The position numbers and the translations under genes are program-made. A DNA stretch of 64,000 bases from Microtetraspora malaysiensis. GTDB lineage: Bacteria > Actinomycetota > Actinomycetes > Streptosporangiales > Streptosporangiaceae. The notes under the pieces were generated by a model. It was given only the letters and a program-made list of their open reading frames with translations, made no database searches and was not told the origin of the DNA. Shown in pieces: positions 7,913-17,873 of the stretch (positions are counted from its first letter, which is position 1; each line of letters begins with the position of its first letter). The stretch lies in assembly GCF_001528665.1 (NCBI RefSeq), contig NZ_BBYJ01000015.1, positions 1 through 64,000 on the forward strand. Direction: 5' to 3'.

Positions 7913-8967
7913 CCTCCCCGGTCAGGGCCACAGCCGAGCAACCGGCGGCCGGCGCACCGGCCGCCGGGCCGCCGGCACGGCCGTCCGCCGGGCCCTGGCG
8001 GCGGGCGCTCGGCCGGCTGCGGCACAACCGCTCCGCGATGATCGCCGGGGCCGGGCTGCTGCTCATCGTGCTCGCCTGCGTGCTCGCGCCCGTCTACGCG
8101 AACGCGATCGCGCACACCGACCCGTTCACGTCCAACGCCTCCGGCACCGTGGTCGTGAACGGCGAGCGGGTGCCCGTCCTCGCCCAGAGCACCGAGGGCC
8201 TCGGCCTGGGCGTCACCCCGGTCGGGCCGACCTGGGATCCCGGCAACTACTTCCTGGGCGCGGACAACCAGGGCCGCGACGTGATGGCGCGGCTCCTGTA
8301 CGGCGGGCGCAACAGCCTGCTGATCGGCCTGTCCTCCGCGGTGGTGTGCTGCGCGCTGGCCACGGTGCTCGGCGTGCTGGCCGGATACTTCGGCGGCTGG
8401 ATCGACGCGGTGCTCTCCCGCTTCTTCGACGTGATCTGGGCCTTCCCGGTCTACCTGCTGGCGATCTGCCTGTCGGTGGTGCTGCTCACCAGCGGACTGC
8501 ATCTGGGGCCGATCCACATCGACGCGGGCAGCCTCGCGCTCCCCGTCGTCATCATCGCGCTGATCTACGTGCCGTACGTGGCCCGGCCGTTGCGCGGCCA
8601 GGTGATGGCGCTGCGGAACAAGGAGTTCCTGCACGCCGCCGTCGGCCTCGGCGCGTCCGACCTGCGGATCATGCGGCGCGAGGTGCTGCCGAACGTGCTG
8701 CCCACGGTCGTGGTGTTCCTGCCGCTGATGACCGCGCTCAACATGCTGACGGAGTCGGCCCTGTCGTTCCTGTCGGTGGGCGTGCAGTCGCCGGACGCGA
8801 GCTGGGGGACGATCATCAACGACGGCCTCGCCCTGCTCTACACCCGGCCCGCGATCACGATCGCGGCCGGCCTCTGCGTCGGGCTGACCGCCGTCGCGCT
8901 CAACGTCCTCGGCGACGGCGTGCGTGACGCGCTCGACCCGAACGCCCGGCTGCGGGGAGGCGCCTGA
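7909..8967 (+). CDS. dppC: Peptide ABC transporter permease, DppC type
   Basis: 352 residues starting at GTG 7909, which overlaps the preceding stop (GTGA). An Ala/Pro-rich N-terminus precedes the first helix. An extracytoplasmic loop of about 70 residues with FLGADNQGRDVMARLLYGGR follows, and the EAA loop AVGLGASDLRIMRREVLPN marks the ATPase contact. Together with the next gene it forms the membrane channel. Confidence 0.92.
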   Translation: MTSPVRATAEQPAAGAPAAGPPARPSAGPWRRALGRLRHNRSAMIAGAGLLLIVLACVLAPVYANAIAHTDPFTSNASGTVVVNGERVPVLAQSTEGLGLGVTPVGPTWDPGNYFLGADNQGRDVMARLLYGGRNSLLIGLSSAVVCCALATVLGVLAGYFGGWIDAVLSRFFDVIWAFPVYLLAICLSVVLLTSGLHLGPIHIDAGSLALPVVIIALIYVPYVARPLRGQVMALRNKEFLHAAVGLGASDLRIMRREVLPNVLPTVVVFLPLMTALNMLTESALSFLSVGVQSPDASWGTIINDGLALLYTRPAITIAAGLCVGLTAVALNVLGDGVRDALDPNARLRGGA

Positions 8968-9935
8968 TGATCGGTTACATCCTGCGCCGGTTCGGCGCCG
9001 CCCTGCTCGTGCTGTTCGCGATCAGCGTGCTGGTCTTCCTCATCTTCTTCGCCACACCCGGCGTGGACCCGGCCGCCCGCATCGCGGGCAAGAACGCCGA
9101 CCCGGCCACGCTGGCCCAGGTGCGGGCGTCGTTCGGGTTCGACCGGCCGCTGCCCGTGCAGTACGCGCTGATGATGAAGCACCTGTTCATCTCGCACGAC
9201 CTGACCTCGTTCGTGAACCGGGGCACCCTGGTGATCCCGCAGATCATCGAGGCGGTCCCGGTCACGCTCTCGCTCGTCGTGGGCGCGGCGGTGATCTGGA
9301 TGGTCCTGGGCGTGGGCATGGGCACCCTCGCCGGGGCCATGCGCGGCACGCTGGTCGACCCGCTGGTCATGCTGCTCGGCGTCTTCGGCGTCTCGCTCCC
9401 GGTCTACTGGCTGGGCGAGGTCGTCAACCTGATCACCCAGAAGCAGCTCCACGACTCGGTCTTCTCCTGGGTGCCGCCGCTCGGCTACGTGCCCATGTCG
9501 GAGGGCATCGGCCAGTGGGCGCTGCACCTGCTCTTCCCCTGGCTCACGCTGGCCCTGCTGTACGCCGGGATCTACGCCCGGCTGCTGCGCGGCGAGCTGA
9601 TCAACGCGCTGAACGAGGACTACGTGCGCACCGCCCGCGCCAAGGGCCTGTCGGAGCGGCGCATCCTCGTCAAACACGCGCTGCGCTGCTCGCTGATCCC
9701 GATCGTGTCGCTGTTCGGCCTGGACTTCGGGGCGCTGGTCGGCGGCGCGGCGCTGCTGACCGAGGTGGTCTTCGGCCTTCCGGGGGTCGGCAAGCTCACC
9801 TACCAGGCGCTGCAGAACCTCGACCTGCCCGTGATCATGGGCACGGTCCTGTACGCCGCCTTCTTCGTCGTGCTGGCCAACGCCGTGGTGGACGTCCTGT
9901 ACGCCCGGCTCGACCCGAGGGTGCGCCGTGCCTGA
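8967..9935 (+). CDS. dppB: Peptide ABC transporter permease, DppB type
   Basis: 322 residues, start ATG overlapping the dppC stop (ATGA). The N-terminal helix of the DppB family (ILRRFGAALLVLFAISVLVF) and the EAA motif (RTARAKGLSERRILVKHALR) are present. The order permease C before B is the reverse of the classical dppBC. Confidence 0.92.
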   Translation: MIGYILRRFGAALLVLFAISVLVFLIFFATPGVDPAARIAGKNADPATLAQVRASFGFDRPLPVQYALMMKHLFISHDLTSFVNRGTLVIPQIIEAVPVTLSLVVGAAVIWMVLGVGMGTLAGAMRGTLVDPLVMLLGVFGVSLPVYWLGEVVNLITQKQLHDSVFSWVPPLGYVPMSEGIGQWALHLLFPWLTLALLYAGIYARLLRGELINALNEDYVRTARAKGLSERRILVKHALRCSLIPIVSLFGLDFGALVGGAALLTEVVFGLPGVGKLTYQALQNLDLPVIMGTVLYAAFFVVLANAVVDVLYARLDPRVRRA

Positions 9936-10884
9936 ACCGTTGCTTGAGGTCAGCGACCTGCGGATCCGCTTCGGCGGCTTCACGGCCGTCGACGGGTTGT
10001 CCTTCTCCGTACGGCCCGGCGAGGTGCTGGGCGTGGTGGGGGAGTCGGGCTCGGGCAAGAGCGTGTCGATGCTCGGCGTGCTCGGCCTGATCCGCACCCC
10101 GGGCGCCGAGGTCTCGGGGCAGGTCGTCTTCCGCGGGCGTGACCTGCTCGCGCTGAAGAACGCCGAGATGCGGGCCGTCCGGGGACGCGAGATCGCCATG
10201 ATCTTCCAGGACCCGATGACCGCGCTCACCCCCGTGTACACGATCGGCTGGCAGATCGCCGAGCAGATCCGCGCCCACGAGAAGGTTTCCCGGCGGGCCG
10301 CCCGTGAGCGCGCGATCGAACTGCTCGGCGAGGTCGGCATCCCGGCCCCCGAGCAGCGCGTGGACGCCTACCCGCACGAGTTCTCGGGCGGCATGCGGCA
10401 GCGGGCCGTCATCGCGATGGCGCTGTCCTGCAACCCCGCCCTGCTCATCGCCGACGAGCCGACCACCGCCCTCGACGTCACCACGCAGGCGCAGATCCTC
10501 GATCTCATGCGCCGCCTGCGCGCCGATCACGGCTCGGCCGTCGTGATGATCACCCACGACATGGGTGTGGTGTCGGAGATCGCCGACGAGGTCCTCGTCA
10601 TGTACGGCGGGCGGGCCGTCGAGCGGGGGAGCCGCCGCCAGGTCTTCCACGCCCCGCGCCACCCGTACACCTGGGGGCTGCTCGACTCGGTGCCGCGCGT
10701 CCGCGGCGCCCGGGCGCGCCGCCTGCCCACCATCCCCGGCACCCCGGGCGCGTCCGGACAGGGGTGCCCGTTCGCCGACCGATGCGCGCACAGCTTCGCC
10801 GCGTGCGCCGAGGTCCCGCCGCTGACCGGCGGGTCCGGCCACCTCGACGCCTGCTGGCTGCCAGAAGAGAAGAGGACGCGTTGA
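9928..10884 (+). CDS. dppD: Peptide ABC transporter ATPase, DppD type
   Basis: 318 residues. Walker A GESGSGKS, signature FSGGMRQR, Walker [13 protein letters not shown] and the oligopeptide ATPase C-terminal region with the Cys cluster GCPFADRC...C that usually binds Fe-S. GTG 9928 overlaps the dppB end by eight bases. Confidence 0.92.
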   Translation: MPEPLLEVSDLRIRFGGFTAVDGLSFSVRPGEVLGVVGESGSGKSVSMLGVLGLIRTPGAEVSGQVVFRGRDLLALKNAEMRAVRGREIAMIFQDPMTALTPVYTIGWQIAEQIRAHEKVSRRAARERAIELLGEVGIPAPEQRVDAYPHEFSGGMRQRAVIAMALSCNPALLIADEPTTALDVTTQAQILDLMRRLRADHGSAVVMITHDMGVVSEIADEVLVMYGGRAVERGSRRQVFHAPRHPYTWGLLDSVPRVRGARARRLPTIPGTPGASGQGCPFADRCAHSFAACAEVPPLTGGSGHLDACWLPEEKRTR

Positions 10885-11855
10885 GCACCCTGCTGAAGGC
10901 CACGGACGTGGTCAAGCACTTCCGCGCGGGCCGCGGCCGCGTACACGCCGTGAACGGGGTCTCGCTGGAGGTCCGCGCCGGCGAGACGCTCGGCGTGGTG
11001 GGCGAGTCCGGGTGCGGCAAGTCCACGCTCGGCCGCTGCCTGGTCCGGCTCACCGACCTCACCTCGGGCACGGTGGAGTTCCAGGGGCAGGACATCACCA
11101 CGCTGTCGCGCCGCGCGCTGCGCCCGCTGCGCCCGGCCATACAACTGGTCTTCCAGGACCCCTACGCCTCGCTCAACCCGCGCCGCACGGCCGGCGACGC
11201 CGTCGCCGAGCCGCTGCGCATCCACAGGTACGGCGACGCCGCCGCGATCAGGAAGCGGGTCGCCGAGCTGTTCGACCTGGTGGGCCTGGCCCGGGCGCAC
11301 CTGGACCGCTACCCGCACGAGTTCTCCGGCGGGCAGCGCCAGCGGGTCGGCATCGCCCGGGCCATCGCGCTCAACCCCAAGCTGGTCGTCGCCGACGAAC
11401 CGGTCTCGGCGCTGGACGTCTCGGTGCAGGCGCAGGTGCTCAACCTCTTCGCCGACCTGCAGGAGGAGCTGGGCCTCACCTACGTCTTCGTCGCCCACGA
11501 CCTGGGCGTGGTGCGGCACGTGTCCGACCGGATCGCGGTGATGTACCTGGGCGAGGTCGTCGAGGTGGCCGAGGCCGAGGAGCTCTACGCGAGCCCCGCC
11601 CATCCGTACACCAACGCCCTGCTGTCGGCCGTCCCGGAGATCGACGACGGGTCGGACGCCCCGCGTCGCGAGCGCGTCGTGCTGACCGGGGACGTCCCGA
11701 GCCCCATCGACCGGCCGAGCGGCTGCTCCTTCCACCCGCGATGCCCGCTGGCGCGGGAGCGGTGCCGCACCGAACGGCCCGCCCTGCGTACGGCGGACGC
11801 CGCGGGCCGCCAGGTGGCCTGCCACTTCCCGATTTCCCCGCCGGCTCGCGGTTAG
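10881..11855 (+). CDS. dppF: Peptide ABC transporter ATPase, DppF type
   Basis: 324 residues from TTG 10881, which overlaps the dppD stop (TTGA) and has AGAGGA four bases upstream. Walker [10 protein letters not shown], signature FSGGQRQR, Walker [12 protein letters not shown] and a C-terminal [14 protein letters not shown] cluster are seen. It is the last gene of the operon pip-SBP-dppC-B-D-F. Confidence 0.92.
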   Translation: MSTLLKATDVVKHFRAGRGRVHAVNGVSLEVRAGETLGVVGESGCGKSTLGRCLVRLTDLTSGTVEFQGQDITTLSRRALRPLRPAIQLVFQDPYASLNPRRTAGDAVAEPLRIHRYGDAAAIRKRVAELFDLVGLARAHLDRYPHEFSGGQRQRVGIARAIALNPKLVVADEPVSALDVSVQAQVLNLFADLQEELGLTYVFVAHDLGVVRHVSDRIAVMYLGEVVEVAEAEELYASPAHPYTNALLSAVPEIDDGSDAPRRERVVLTGDVPSPIDRPSGCSFHPRCPLARERCRTERPALRTADAAGRQVACHFPISPPARG

Positions 11856-11936
11856 AGATGTTTACACACCTCTCCAATCGCTTGGGGCTGTCTGCCACAA
11901 TGATCGGCGATTGCCCCCCTTGATGTGGAGATCGTG

Positions 11937-12593
11937 ATGACTTCGCCAGAGTCGCGTCCCGGGCTCACACGTGAGCGTGTCAGCGCCTTCGCCGACGCCA
12001 TCCTGGCGATCGCGATCACACTTCTCGCGCTGGAGCTGCCCCGGCCCGCGGCCGAGGACTTCCGGGATCTGGGCGGGTTCCTCGGGGGCCACGTAAGCGC
12101 GTTCGTGGCGTTCGCCGTCGCCTTCCTGATGCTGTGGTCCATCTGGCGGGTGCACCACTCCCTGTTCGACCAGCTCGACCGACTGTCACCGGCAGTGCTC
12201 CTATTGCATCTCCCGATGCTGCTCCTGGTGGTTCTCCTGCCGTACGCGACATCGATCTTCGGAGAGGCGAGCGCGCTGGCGGAAGACGCCGCGGCAGGGC
12301 ATGCGCTGGCGGTGGCCATGTTCGCCGGCACCGAGGCCGTTCTGCTGCTGTGCCAGGGATTCATGATCGTTCTTGCGCTCAGGCAGCGTCTCCATCGACC
12401 GGACACCGACGTGGACCGCCTGGCCACCAACGCCTGGGTCTACCTGGGGATCGGGATCTTCTGGGTCTTGACCGCCGTCATGACCGCCTGGTCCGCCGAC
12501 CTGGTCCCGTTCCTGTGGCTGGCGACCCCGCTCATCGGCGTCGGCATAGCCAGGGCCGTCAGGATTCGGCGCACCCTCGCGGCACGTTCCTGA
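11937..12593 (+). CDS. TMEM175-family (DUF1211) potassium-channel-like membrane protein
   Basis: 218 residues, six predicted helices. The first helix carries RVSAFADAILAIAITLLALELP (residues 14 on), the position of the family's RxxxFSD motif; the serine is replaced by alanine. The second helix has FLMLWSIWRVHHSLFDQLDR. Bacterial TMEM175 proteins are K+-permeable channels; transport is known for the family only. ATG 11937 has GGAG six bases upstream; GTG at 11934 or 11925 is also possible. It stands alone. Confidence 0.85.
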   Translation: MTSPESRPGLTRERVSAFADAILAIAITLLALELPRPAAEDFRDLGGFLGGHVSAFVAFAVAFLMLWSIWRVHHSLFDQLDRLSPAVLLLHLPMLLLVVLLPYATSIFGEASALAEDAAAGHALAVAMFAGTEAVLLLCQGFMIVLALRQRLHRPDTDVDRLATNAWVYLGIGIFWVLTAVMTAWSADLVPFLWLATPLIGVGIARAVRIRRTLAARS

Positions 12594-12695
12594 CGGCAGG
12601 TGAGTCCGCACGCGGTGTCGCCACCCGCACTGTCGCGGCGAGCACGTAGGCCCACTCACGACGGTGCGCGTCGGTGACCGCCCGCTCGACAGGGG

Positions 12696-13046
12696 TCAGC
12701 GCTCCTCCACGACGTCGAAGCCGATCAGCGGCCTGATCTCGACACCACCGTTCATGATCGGTGTCAGCTGGGCCAGCGTCAGCGCGTGGTCGAGGTCGCG
12801 CGCCTCCAGGACGAAGACCCCGGCCAGCGCCTCCTTGGTCTCGATGAAGGGACCGTCCGTCACCAGGTCGCCGCGGATCGAGGTCGCCGTACCGGACTGC
12901 TCCAGGGCCAACCCGGCGACGATCCGGCCGCCTCGCTCGGCGACCCGTGCCGGCAGTTCCTCATGGGCCCGCGTGACCTCCGGCGGGATGTCGGTCACGC
13001 CACCGGGCGTCTCGCGCTCGTAGATGAGCACCGCGTACTGCGCCAT
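12696..13046 (-). CDS. YCII-related (DGPF-type) protein
   Basis: 116 residues. MAQYAVLIYERE at the start, VTDGPFIETKEALAGVFVLEA in the middle and EIRPLIGFDVVEER at the end match the YCII-like alpha/beta barrel proteins often linked to ECF sigma factors. The role is unknown. AGGAG precedes ATG 13046. The start overlaps the stop of the upstream broken SRPBCC-like gene (TGATG), so the two formed a coupled pair, a common pairing for these families. Confidence 0.8.
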   Translation of the reverse strand: MAQYAVLIYERETPGGVTDIPPEVTRAHEELPARVAERGGRIVAGLALEQSGTATSIRGDLVTDGPFIETKEALAGVFVLEARDLDHALTLAQLTPIMNGGVEIRPLIGFDVVEER

Positions 13047-13393
13047 CACACCCGCTCCTCGCTCGTGAACACCTCTTCCAGCCACGCGCCCCACCCTTGC
13101 CGGGCCGCCGCCGCGTCGGCGTCCCCGGCGAACAGGTGGTGCGCCACACCGACCGGTCACCCCCACGCGTCCCGGCCGTAGAAACGGTAGAGCGCGTCAG
13201 CGGACCGTACGCCGAGGAAGACCGGGGTGGCGTAATCGACCACACCTTCGATCGGCGTGAGACCGGCCGGCGGCAACCTCACCTCGTCGCCCACTTCTAC
13301 CCGGTCGGAGACGCCCAACGCCCGGCGCGCCTCGCGAAGCCTCCGGACGCGGAGATCCACCATCGCCAGGTCGCCCCGGCTCCGCAGCATCAA
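13046..13393 (-). pseudogene. SRPBCC/AHSA1-like C-terminal coding remnant with in-frame TGA
   Basis: On the minus strand the frame reads ...VGDEVRLPPAGLTPIEGVVDY, then ADALYRFYGRDAWG, then TGA (13159-13157), and continues in the same frame as PVGVAHHLFAGDADAA and GWGAWLEEVFTSEERV to a TGA at 13048-13046. The text on both sides of the first TGA resembles the C-terminus of SRPBCC-type proteins, so one nonsense change splits a formerly whole gene. The frame stays open upstream beyond 13393 but the typical SRPBCC N-terminus is not recognisable. A sequencing error at the TGA would restore the reading frame. Confidence 0.55.
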
Positions 13394-13615
13394 GGACCCG
13401 TGACCGCGATCAAACGCCGACCGCGTTCGTGGATCCGCGCGGGCTCGGCCATCGGGGCCGGCGTGACATGGCCGGCCGGATCAGGCGCCTCGCACCGCGG
13501 CGCGCCGCACGATCCGCGCCACCGGAGGAGATGTCCCAGGTGGCCCGCGGGATCGTCCGGCGCGTCCCGCGATGCGGAGGTGAGGGACGCCTCAGCCGGC
13601 TGTACCGGCTACCGG

Positions 13616-13804
13616 CTAGTTCTCCCGGCCGCGTGTCTCCCGTTCGAGCCGGGCCAGATCAGACTCCATCCGCCTGATCACCCGCTGGTAGCCGTCCCAT
13701 CCGTACATCCTGATCAGTTTGGCCTTCACCCTGCGGGTCTCCTCCGCGACCATCTCCGGGCTCCGCTGCTTCAAGCCGAGCAAGGGATGGTGGGGGCGGT
13801 TCAT
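13616..13804 (-). CDS. Small hypothetical protein
   Basis: 62 residues from ATG 13804 with GGAAGGA nine bases upstream. It is rich in Arg, Glu and Met and probably helical (SPEMVAEETRRVKAKLIRMY, RRMESDLARLERETRG). No family recognised. A TTG at 13834 would lengthen it by ten residues. Confidence 0.5.
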   Translation of the reverse strand: MNRPHHPLLGLKQRSPEMVAEETRRVKAKLIRMYGWDGYQRVIRRMESDLARLERETRGREN

Positions 13805-13884
13805 GATGGCGATGTCCTTCCATGGCAGCGACAACGTCGTACCTATCCAGGACGCGCCGGGCGGCGAATCGGGTGACCGCCACC

Positions 13885-13923
13885 AGAACCTGAAGAAAAC
13901 CTGGAAGAAAACCTGGAGAAAAC
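13885..13923. repeat. Tandem 12-bp purine-rich repeat
   Basis: AGAAAACCTGGA occurs twice head to tail (13894-13905, 13906-13917) with partial copies on both sides, just downstream of the gene ending at 13929. The minus-strand transcript would be pyrimidine-rich here. Confidence 0.6.
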
Positions 13924-13928
13924 GCCGA

Positions 13929-15227
13929 TCAGCCCATGCCGGCGTACTGCCGAGGCCGCAGTGCCTGCGAGCGCAGCGCGGCGAGCGCGGCCGCCCGGCC
14001 CACCGTCGTGAGCTGCCACGGCTCCCGCCACGAGCAGCTGGTACGCAGATCGAGCGCGTCGAGCCGGCGCTGCAGCTCGCCCAGCGGGGCGGACAGGTCG
14101 AGCGGCGCCACCTTGGATCCCGTGGCCGAGCGCCAGCCCTCGCCGTTGACGACCTCCAGGATCCGGTCCCGCAGCTCCTCGTACGGCAGGGCCGCGCCGT
14201 CGGCGAGCAGCATCAGCGCCGCCTCGCGGACCGAGATCTCGAAGTCGTGCTCGCCCTTGGCCGGGAGCAGCAGCGTGGACGTCGCCGCCGCCCACAGGTT
14301 CTCCGGTCGCTGGACCAGCCCGCGCCCCGACGAGGTGAGCACCAGCTTCCTCCCCGTACGGCGCAGCGCCCGCAGGTCGTGGACGGCGATCTCCCTGAGC
14401 GTGGTCAACGTCGGCACGTCGGCTTCACCGCGGACCGAGCCGGTGGTCATGGCGTCCCAGCCGAACCTGTCCAGCGACTCCGTCACCATGGCACGGGACA
14501 CGTTGAACTTCTCGGTCAGCTTCACGCCCTCGACCGCCATGCCGAGCAGCCACCACAGCGGTTCCAGGTACGGCTCGGCCGGCATCGGGATGGGCGCGTG
14601 CAGCCGCACCTCGAAGGGCTGGGCCAGCTCGCGGCGGGCGTTGCCCCGGCCGAGGACCCAGCGGTTCAGCCGCTCGCCGTGGACCCGGTGCAGCCAGCAG
14701 TCGCCGCCGAGCTCGGGCCGGGGCGAGGTCAGCCAGCGCCGGGTCAGCGCCTCGCGGCCGACCGGCTCGCCCGACATGATCGCCAGTTCGAGCGCGGCCG
14801 CGCAGGCGACGTGCGCGCCCAGCTCCTCGGGCCCCATGATCGAGCTCCAGGCCAGCTCGGGGACGTCCGGCGGCAGTACGCCGGTGGCCTCGAGCGCCTC
14901 CTGGTAGGCCGCGGTCCCGGCCTCCTCGCCGTCCTGGGCGTACGCCTGCAGGATCTCGGTGGTCGCCGATGAGTCACACAGCGCGGCGTAGCGGTTCATG
15001 CCGCCCAGCCGCAGTAGCCGTCCGAGCGCCCGCGCGATCACCGGGCGGTCGCCCGTGATCTTGACCGGCAGGGTGTACCAGAGGAACTCGCACACGTCGA
15101 GCTGGCTGATCGTCTCCAGCGCCTCACCGCCCGTCAGCCACTCGACGGCGACACGGGCCGGCTCTGCGGCCTCCGGCTCGGAGCGCTCCAGCTCGGCGAG
15201 GAGCGCCGCCACGTCAGGTGCGGGCAT
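13929..15227 (-). CDS. Hypothetical protein
   Basis: 432 residues from ATG 15227, with no strong ribosome site; ATG 15269 in frame is an alternative. The protein is soluble, mostly helical and rich in Leu, Ala, Arg and Glu. Notable stretches are GMNRYAALCDSSATTEILQA, ELGGDCWLHRVHGERLNRW and a C-terminal SCSWREPWQLTTVGRAAALA. I do not recognise a named domain. Codon use is typical of the neighbours, so it is surely a gene. It follows the divergent block of unknown genes and is transcribed in the same direction as pmt. Confidence 0.75.
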   Translation of the reverse strand: MPAPDVAALLAELERSEPEAAEPARVAVEWLTGGEALETISQLDVCEFLWYTLPVKITGDRPVIARALGRLLRLGGMNRYAALCDSSATTEILQAYAQDGEEAGTAAYQEALEATGVLPPDVPELAWSSIMGPEELGAHVACAAALELAIMSGEPVGREALTRRWLTSPRPELGGDCWLHRVHGERLNRWVLGRGNARRELAQPFEVRLHAPIPMPAEPYLEPLWWLLGMAVEGVKLTEKFNVSRAMVTESLDRFGWDAMTTGSVRGEADVPTLTTLREIAVHDLRALRRTGRKLVLTSSGRGLVQRPENLWAAATSTLLLPAKGEHDFEISVREAALMLLADGAALPYEELRDRILEVVNGEGWRSATGSKVAPLDLSAPLGELQRRLDALDLRTSCSWREPWQLTTVGRAAALAALRSQALRPRQYAGMG

Positions 15228-15313
15228 GACTCGCAGTCTGCCGTATTGCGCCCATCGTCCGCGACGACCCATGGTCACTCGCCGCCATCCCCTCGGACCA
15301 ACCATATGAGGGC

Positions 15314-16930
15314 CTAGATCCAGCCCTTCGAGCCGCGGATGAGCATGCGGGCGAGCCAGTCGGTGTACGGGATCACCTCGGCGGCGATCACGGGGTAGAG
15401 CCAGGCGAAGTTCGCCAGCGCGAGCAGCGCGAAGACACCGACGCCCACCGACCCGGCCAGCCGCCGCCACTGTGGCGCGGCCGCCGGCCCCAGGATCAGT
15501 CCGCAGGCCAGCACGATCGCGAGGATCATGAACGGGACCACCGGGATCATGTAGTACAGGAACATCGTCCGGTGGTCGGCGATCGCGTAGTAGAACCACG
15601 GCAGCCAGCCCGCGACGTATGACAGCAGGACCGCGCCGGCTCGCCAGTCGCGGGTCGCCACGTACCAGGCGATCATGCCGATCAGCGCGGCGAGCCCGCC
15701 GTACCAGATGATCGGGGTGCCGGTGCCGAGAATCGCCTGGGAGCAGCTGTCGGCGCCGCAGCCCTTCGGCGACTCGTAGAAGAACGCCACCGGGCGCAGC
15801 AGCAGCGGCCAGCTCCACGGCTCGGACTTGTAGTTGTGCGTCTGGTCCAGGGACGTGTGCGAGCTCAGGGTCTGCACCTGGTAGGCGATCCAGGAGCGCA
15901 GCGAGTCGAACGCGAAGAAGAAGGGGTTCCCCTGCGACGTGGCCTGGTCCCAGTGCCGGTTCCAGCCCTTGTCGGTGAAGAACCAGCCCGCGAACGAGAC
16001 GATGTACACCACCCCGGGCACCACGGCCGTCCAGGCGGCGGCGAGCGGCAGCTCCCGCTTGAGCGTCTCGACGTACGGCCGGTCCAGGCCGATCGCGCGG
16101 CGCGCGCCCGCGTCCCACATCAGCGTCATGATGGCGAAGGCGACGATGAAGAAGACCGTCGTCCACTTGGTCGCCAGGCCCGCGCCGAGGCACAGCCCGG
16201 CCGCGAGCCGCCATGGACGCCACCCGAGCCGGGGGCCGATGTCGAGCGAGGCGGCGGACTCGCGCCACTCGACCAGTGCCTGCCGCGCCCGGTCCCGGTC
16301 GACGACCAGGCAGGCGAAGCCGGCCAGGATCCAGAACATCAGGAAGATGTCCAGCAGCGCCGAGCGGGACAGCACGAAGTGCAGGGCGTCGAGGGAGAGC
16401 AGGAGCCCGGCCAGGCAGCCGAGCAGGGTGGACCGGGTCATCCGGCGGGCGACCCGGGCGATGATGAAGATCGACAGCGATCCGATCAGCGCGGCGGCGA
16501 ACCGCCAGCCGAAGGGGTTCAACCCGAAGATCGCCTCACCGGCGCCGATCATCCACTTGCCGAGCGGCGGGTGCACCACGTACGCGGCGCAATCGCTGAC
16601 CTGCGCACAAGTCTTGAAGATGCCCGTCTTGCCGGCGACCATCAGGTCGTTGGCGTTGTCGACGAACGACCGCTCGGTGCCGAACTTGATCGTCGAGAAG
16701 GCGTCCTTGGCGTAGTACGTCTCGTCGAAGACGACCGCGTTGGGCGTCCCGAGACGATAAAAACGCAGGAACGCTCCGAACGCCGCCACGATCAACGGCC
16801 CGAGCCAGCCCCACAGAGGGCTGCCGGGCATCGGCGGCACCAGCCGCTCCCGCAAGGACACCGGCGCCGCGGCATCCCGATCGGATTCGGGCTGCTCGAA
16901 CGCCTGATGTGAGAAGTCGGTCACGGCCAC
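15314..16930 (-). CDS. pmt: Protein O-mannosyltransferase (GT39 family)
   Basis: 538 residues with about ten membrane helices. The first extracytoplasmic loop has VVFDETYYAKDA with the D69-E70 pair required in GT39, and HPPLGKWMIGAGEAIFGLNP follows. The enzyme moves mannose from polyprenyl-phosphomannose to Ser/Thr of exported proteins at the outer face of the membrane. The start is GTG 16930 or GTG 16924. It is divergent from rsmI, as in other actinobacteria, and near two further membrane glycosyltransferases. Confidence 0.92.
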   Translation of the reverse strand: MAVTDFSHQAFEQPESDRDAAAPVSLRERLVPPMPGSPLWGWLGPLIVAAFGAFLRFYRLGTPNAVVFDETYYAKDAFSTIKFGTERSFVDNANDLMVAGKTGIFKTCAQVSDCAAYVVHPPLGKWMIGAGEAIFGLNPFGWRFAAALIGSLSIFIIARVARRMTRSTLLGCLAGLLLSLDALHFVLSRSALLDIFLMFWILAGFACLVVDRDRARQALVEWRESAASLDIGPRLGWRPWRLAAGLCLGAGLATKWTTVFFIVAFAIMTLMWDAGARRAIGLDRPYVETLKRELPLAAAWTAVVPGVVYIVSFAGWFFTDKGWNRHWDQATSQGNPFFFAFDSLRSWIAYQVQTLSSHTSLDQTHNYKSEPWSWPLLLRPVAFFYESPKGCGADSCSQAILGTGTPIIWYGGLAALIGMIAWYVATRDWRAGAVLLSYVAGWLPWFYYAIADHRTMFLYYMIPVVPFMILAIVLACGLILGPAAAPQWRRLAGSVGVGVFALLALANFAWLYPVIAAEVIPYTDWLARMLIRGSKGWI

Positions 16931-17017
16931 CTGGACAGACTACTGTCGAGTCCTCGTGGTGACCATGAAGTTCGGGTCTATTACCGGCATCCAACTCTTC
17001 AATGATGAACCTTTCAT

Positions 17018-17854
17018 ATGGTGGGAAACGTGCTAATTCTGGCGGGAGCTCCGATCGGCCAAGTGGGGGACGCGTCCCCCCGACTGCGGGAGGCCCTGGA
17101 GACGGCCGGTGTGATCGCCGCCGAGGACACGCGCCGGCTCCGGCGGCTCGCGTCCGACCTGGGCGTGACCCTGACCGGGCGGGTGGTCTCCTACTACGAC
17201 GCCAACGAGGCCGCGCGGTCCAAGGAGCTGCTTGACGAGCTGCTCCAGGGTGTGACCGTCCTCGTGATCACCGACGCGGGGATGCCCGGCGTGTCCGACC
17301 CCGGATACCGGCTCACCCGGCTCGCCGTGGAGGCGGGCGTCCGCGTCACCGCGCTGCCCGGCCCGTCCGCCGTCACCACCGCCCTCGCGATCTCCGGACT
17401 GCCCAGCGACCGGTTCTGCTTCGAGGGCTTCCCGCCGCGCAAGCAGGGGGAGCGCGCCCGCCGCCTGGAGAGCCTGGCCCGCGAGGAGCGCACCATGGTG
17501 TTCTTCGAGGCGCCGCACCGCCTGCACGCCTGCCTGGCCGCCATGGCCGAGGCGTTCGGCCCCGACCGCCCCGCCGCCGTCTGCCGCGAGCTCACCAAGA
17601 CCTACGAGGAGGTACGCCGGGGGCCGCTGGCCGAGCTGGCCGACTGGGCCGCGGGCGAGGTCAGGGGAGAGATCACCCTCGTCGTCGCCGGGTACGCCCC
17701 CGAGGCCACCGAGCCGGACATCGACGACCTCGCCGAGGAGGTCGCCCGGCGCGAGGACGCGGGCGTCCCCCGCAAGCAGGCCATCGCGGACGTCGCGAAG
17801 GCCGCCGGCGTCCCCAAGCGCGACCTCTACAACCGCGTCCACGGCATTACGTGA
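17018..17854 (+). CDS. rsmI: 16S rRNA (cytidine-1402-2'-O)-methyltransferase
   Basis: 278 residues. The tetrapyrrole-methylase fold is plain: LAGAPIGQVGDASPRLREAL, AAEDTRRLRRLA, ITDAGMPGVSDPG, ALPGPSAVTTALAISGLP, FEAPHRL and CRELTKTYEEVRRG. It methylates the ribose of C1402 in 16S rRNA. Starts at ATG 17018, GTG 17021 and GTG 17030 are all possible; family members begin a few residues before VLILAGAPIG. Confidence 0.95.
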   Translation: MVGNVLILAGAPIGQVGDASPRLREALETAGVIAAEDTRRLRRLASDLGVTLTGRVVSYYDANEAARSKELLDELLQGVTVLVITDAGMPGVSDPGYRLTRLAVEAGVRVTALPGPSAVTTALAISGLPSDRFCFEGFPPRKQGERARRLESLAREERTMVFFEAPHRLHACLAAMAEAFGPDRPAAVCRELTKTYEEVRRGPLAELADWAAGEVRGEITLVVAGYAPEATEPDIDDLAEEVARREDAGVPRKQAIADVAKAAGVPKRDLYNRVHGIT

Positions 17855-17873
17855 TCGCCGCGCCGCCGCGGGG

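Noticed and set aside
13157-13159. In-frame TGA considered as a selenocysteine codon
   Set aside because: No SECIS-like stem after it and no cysteine-type active site is expected in this family at that place.
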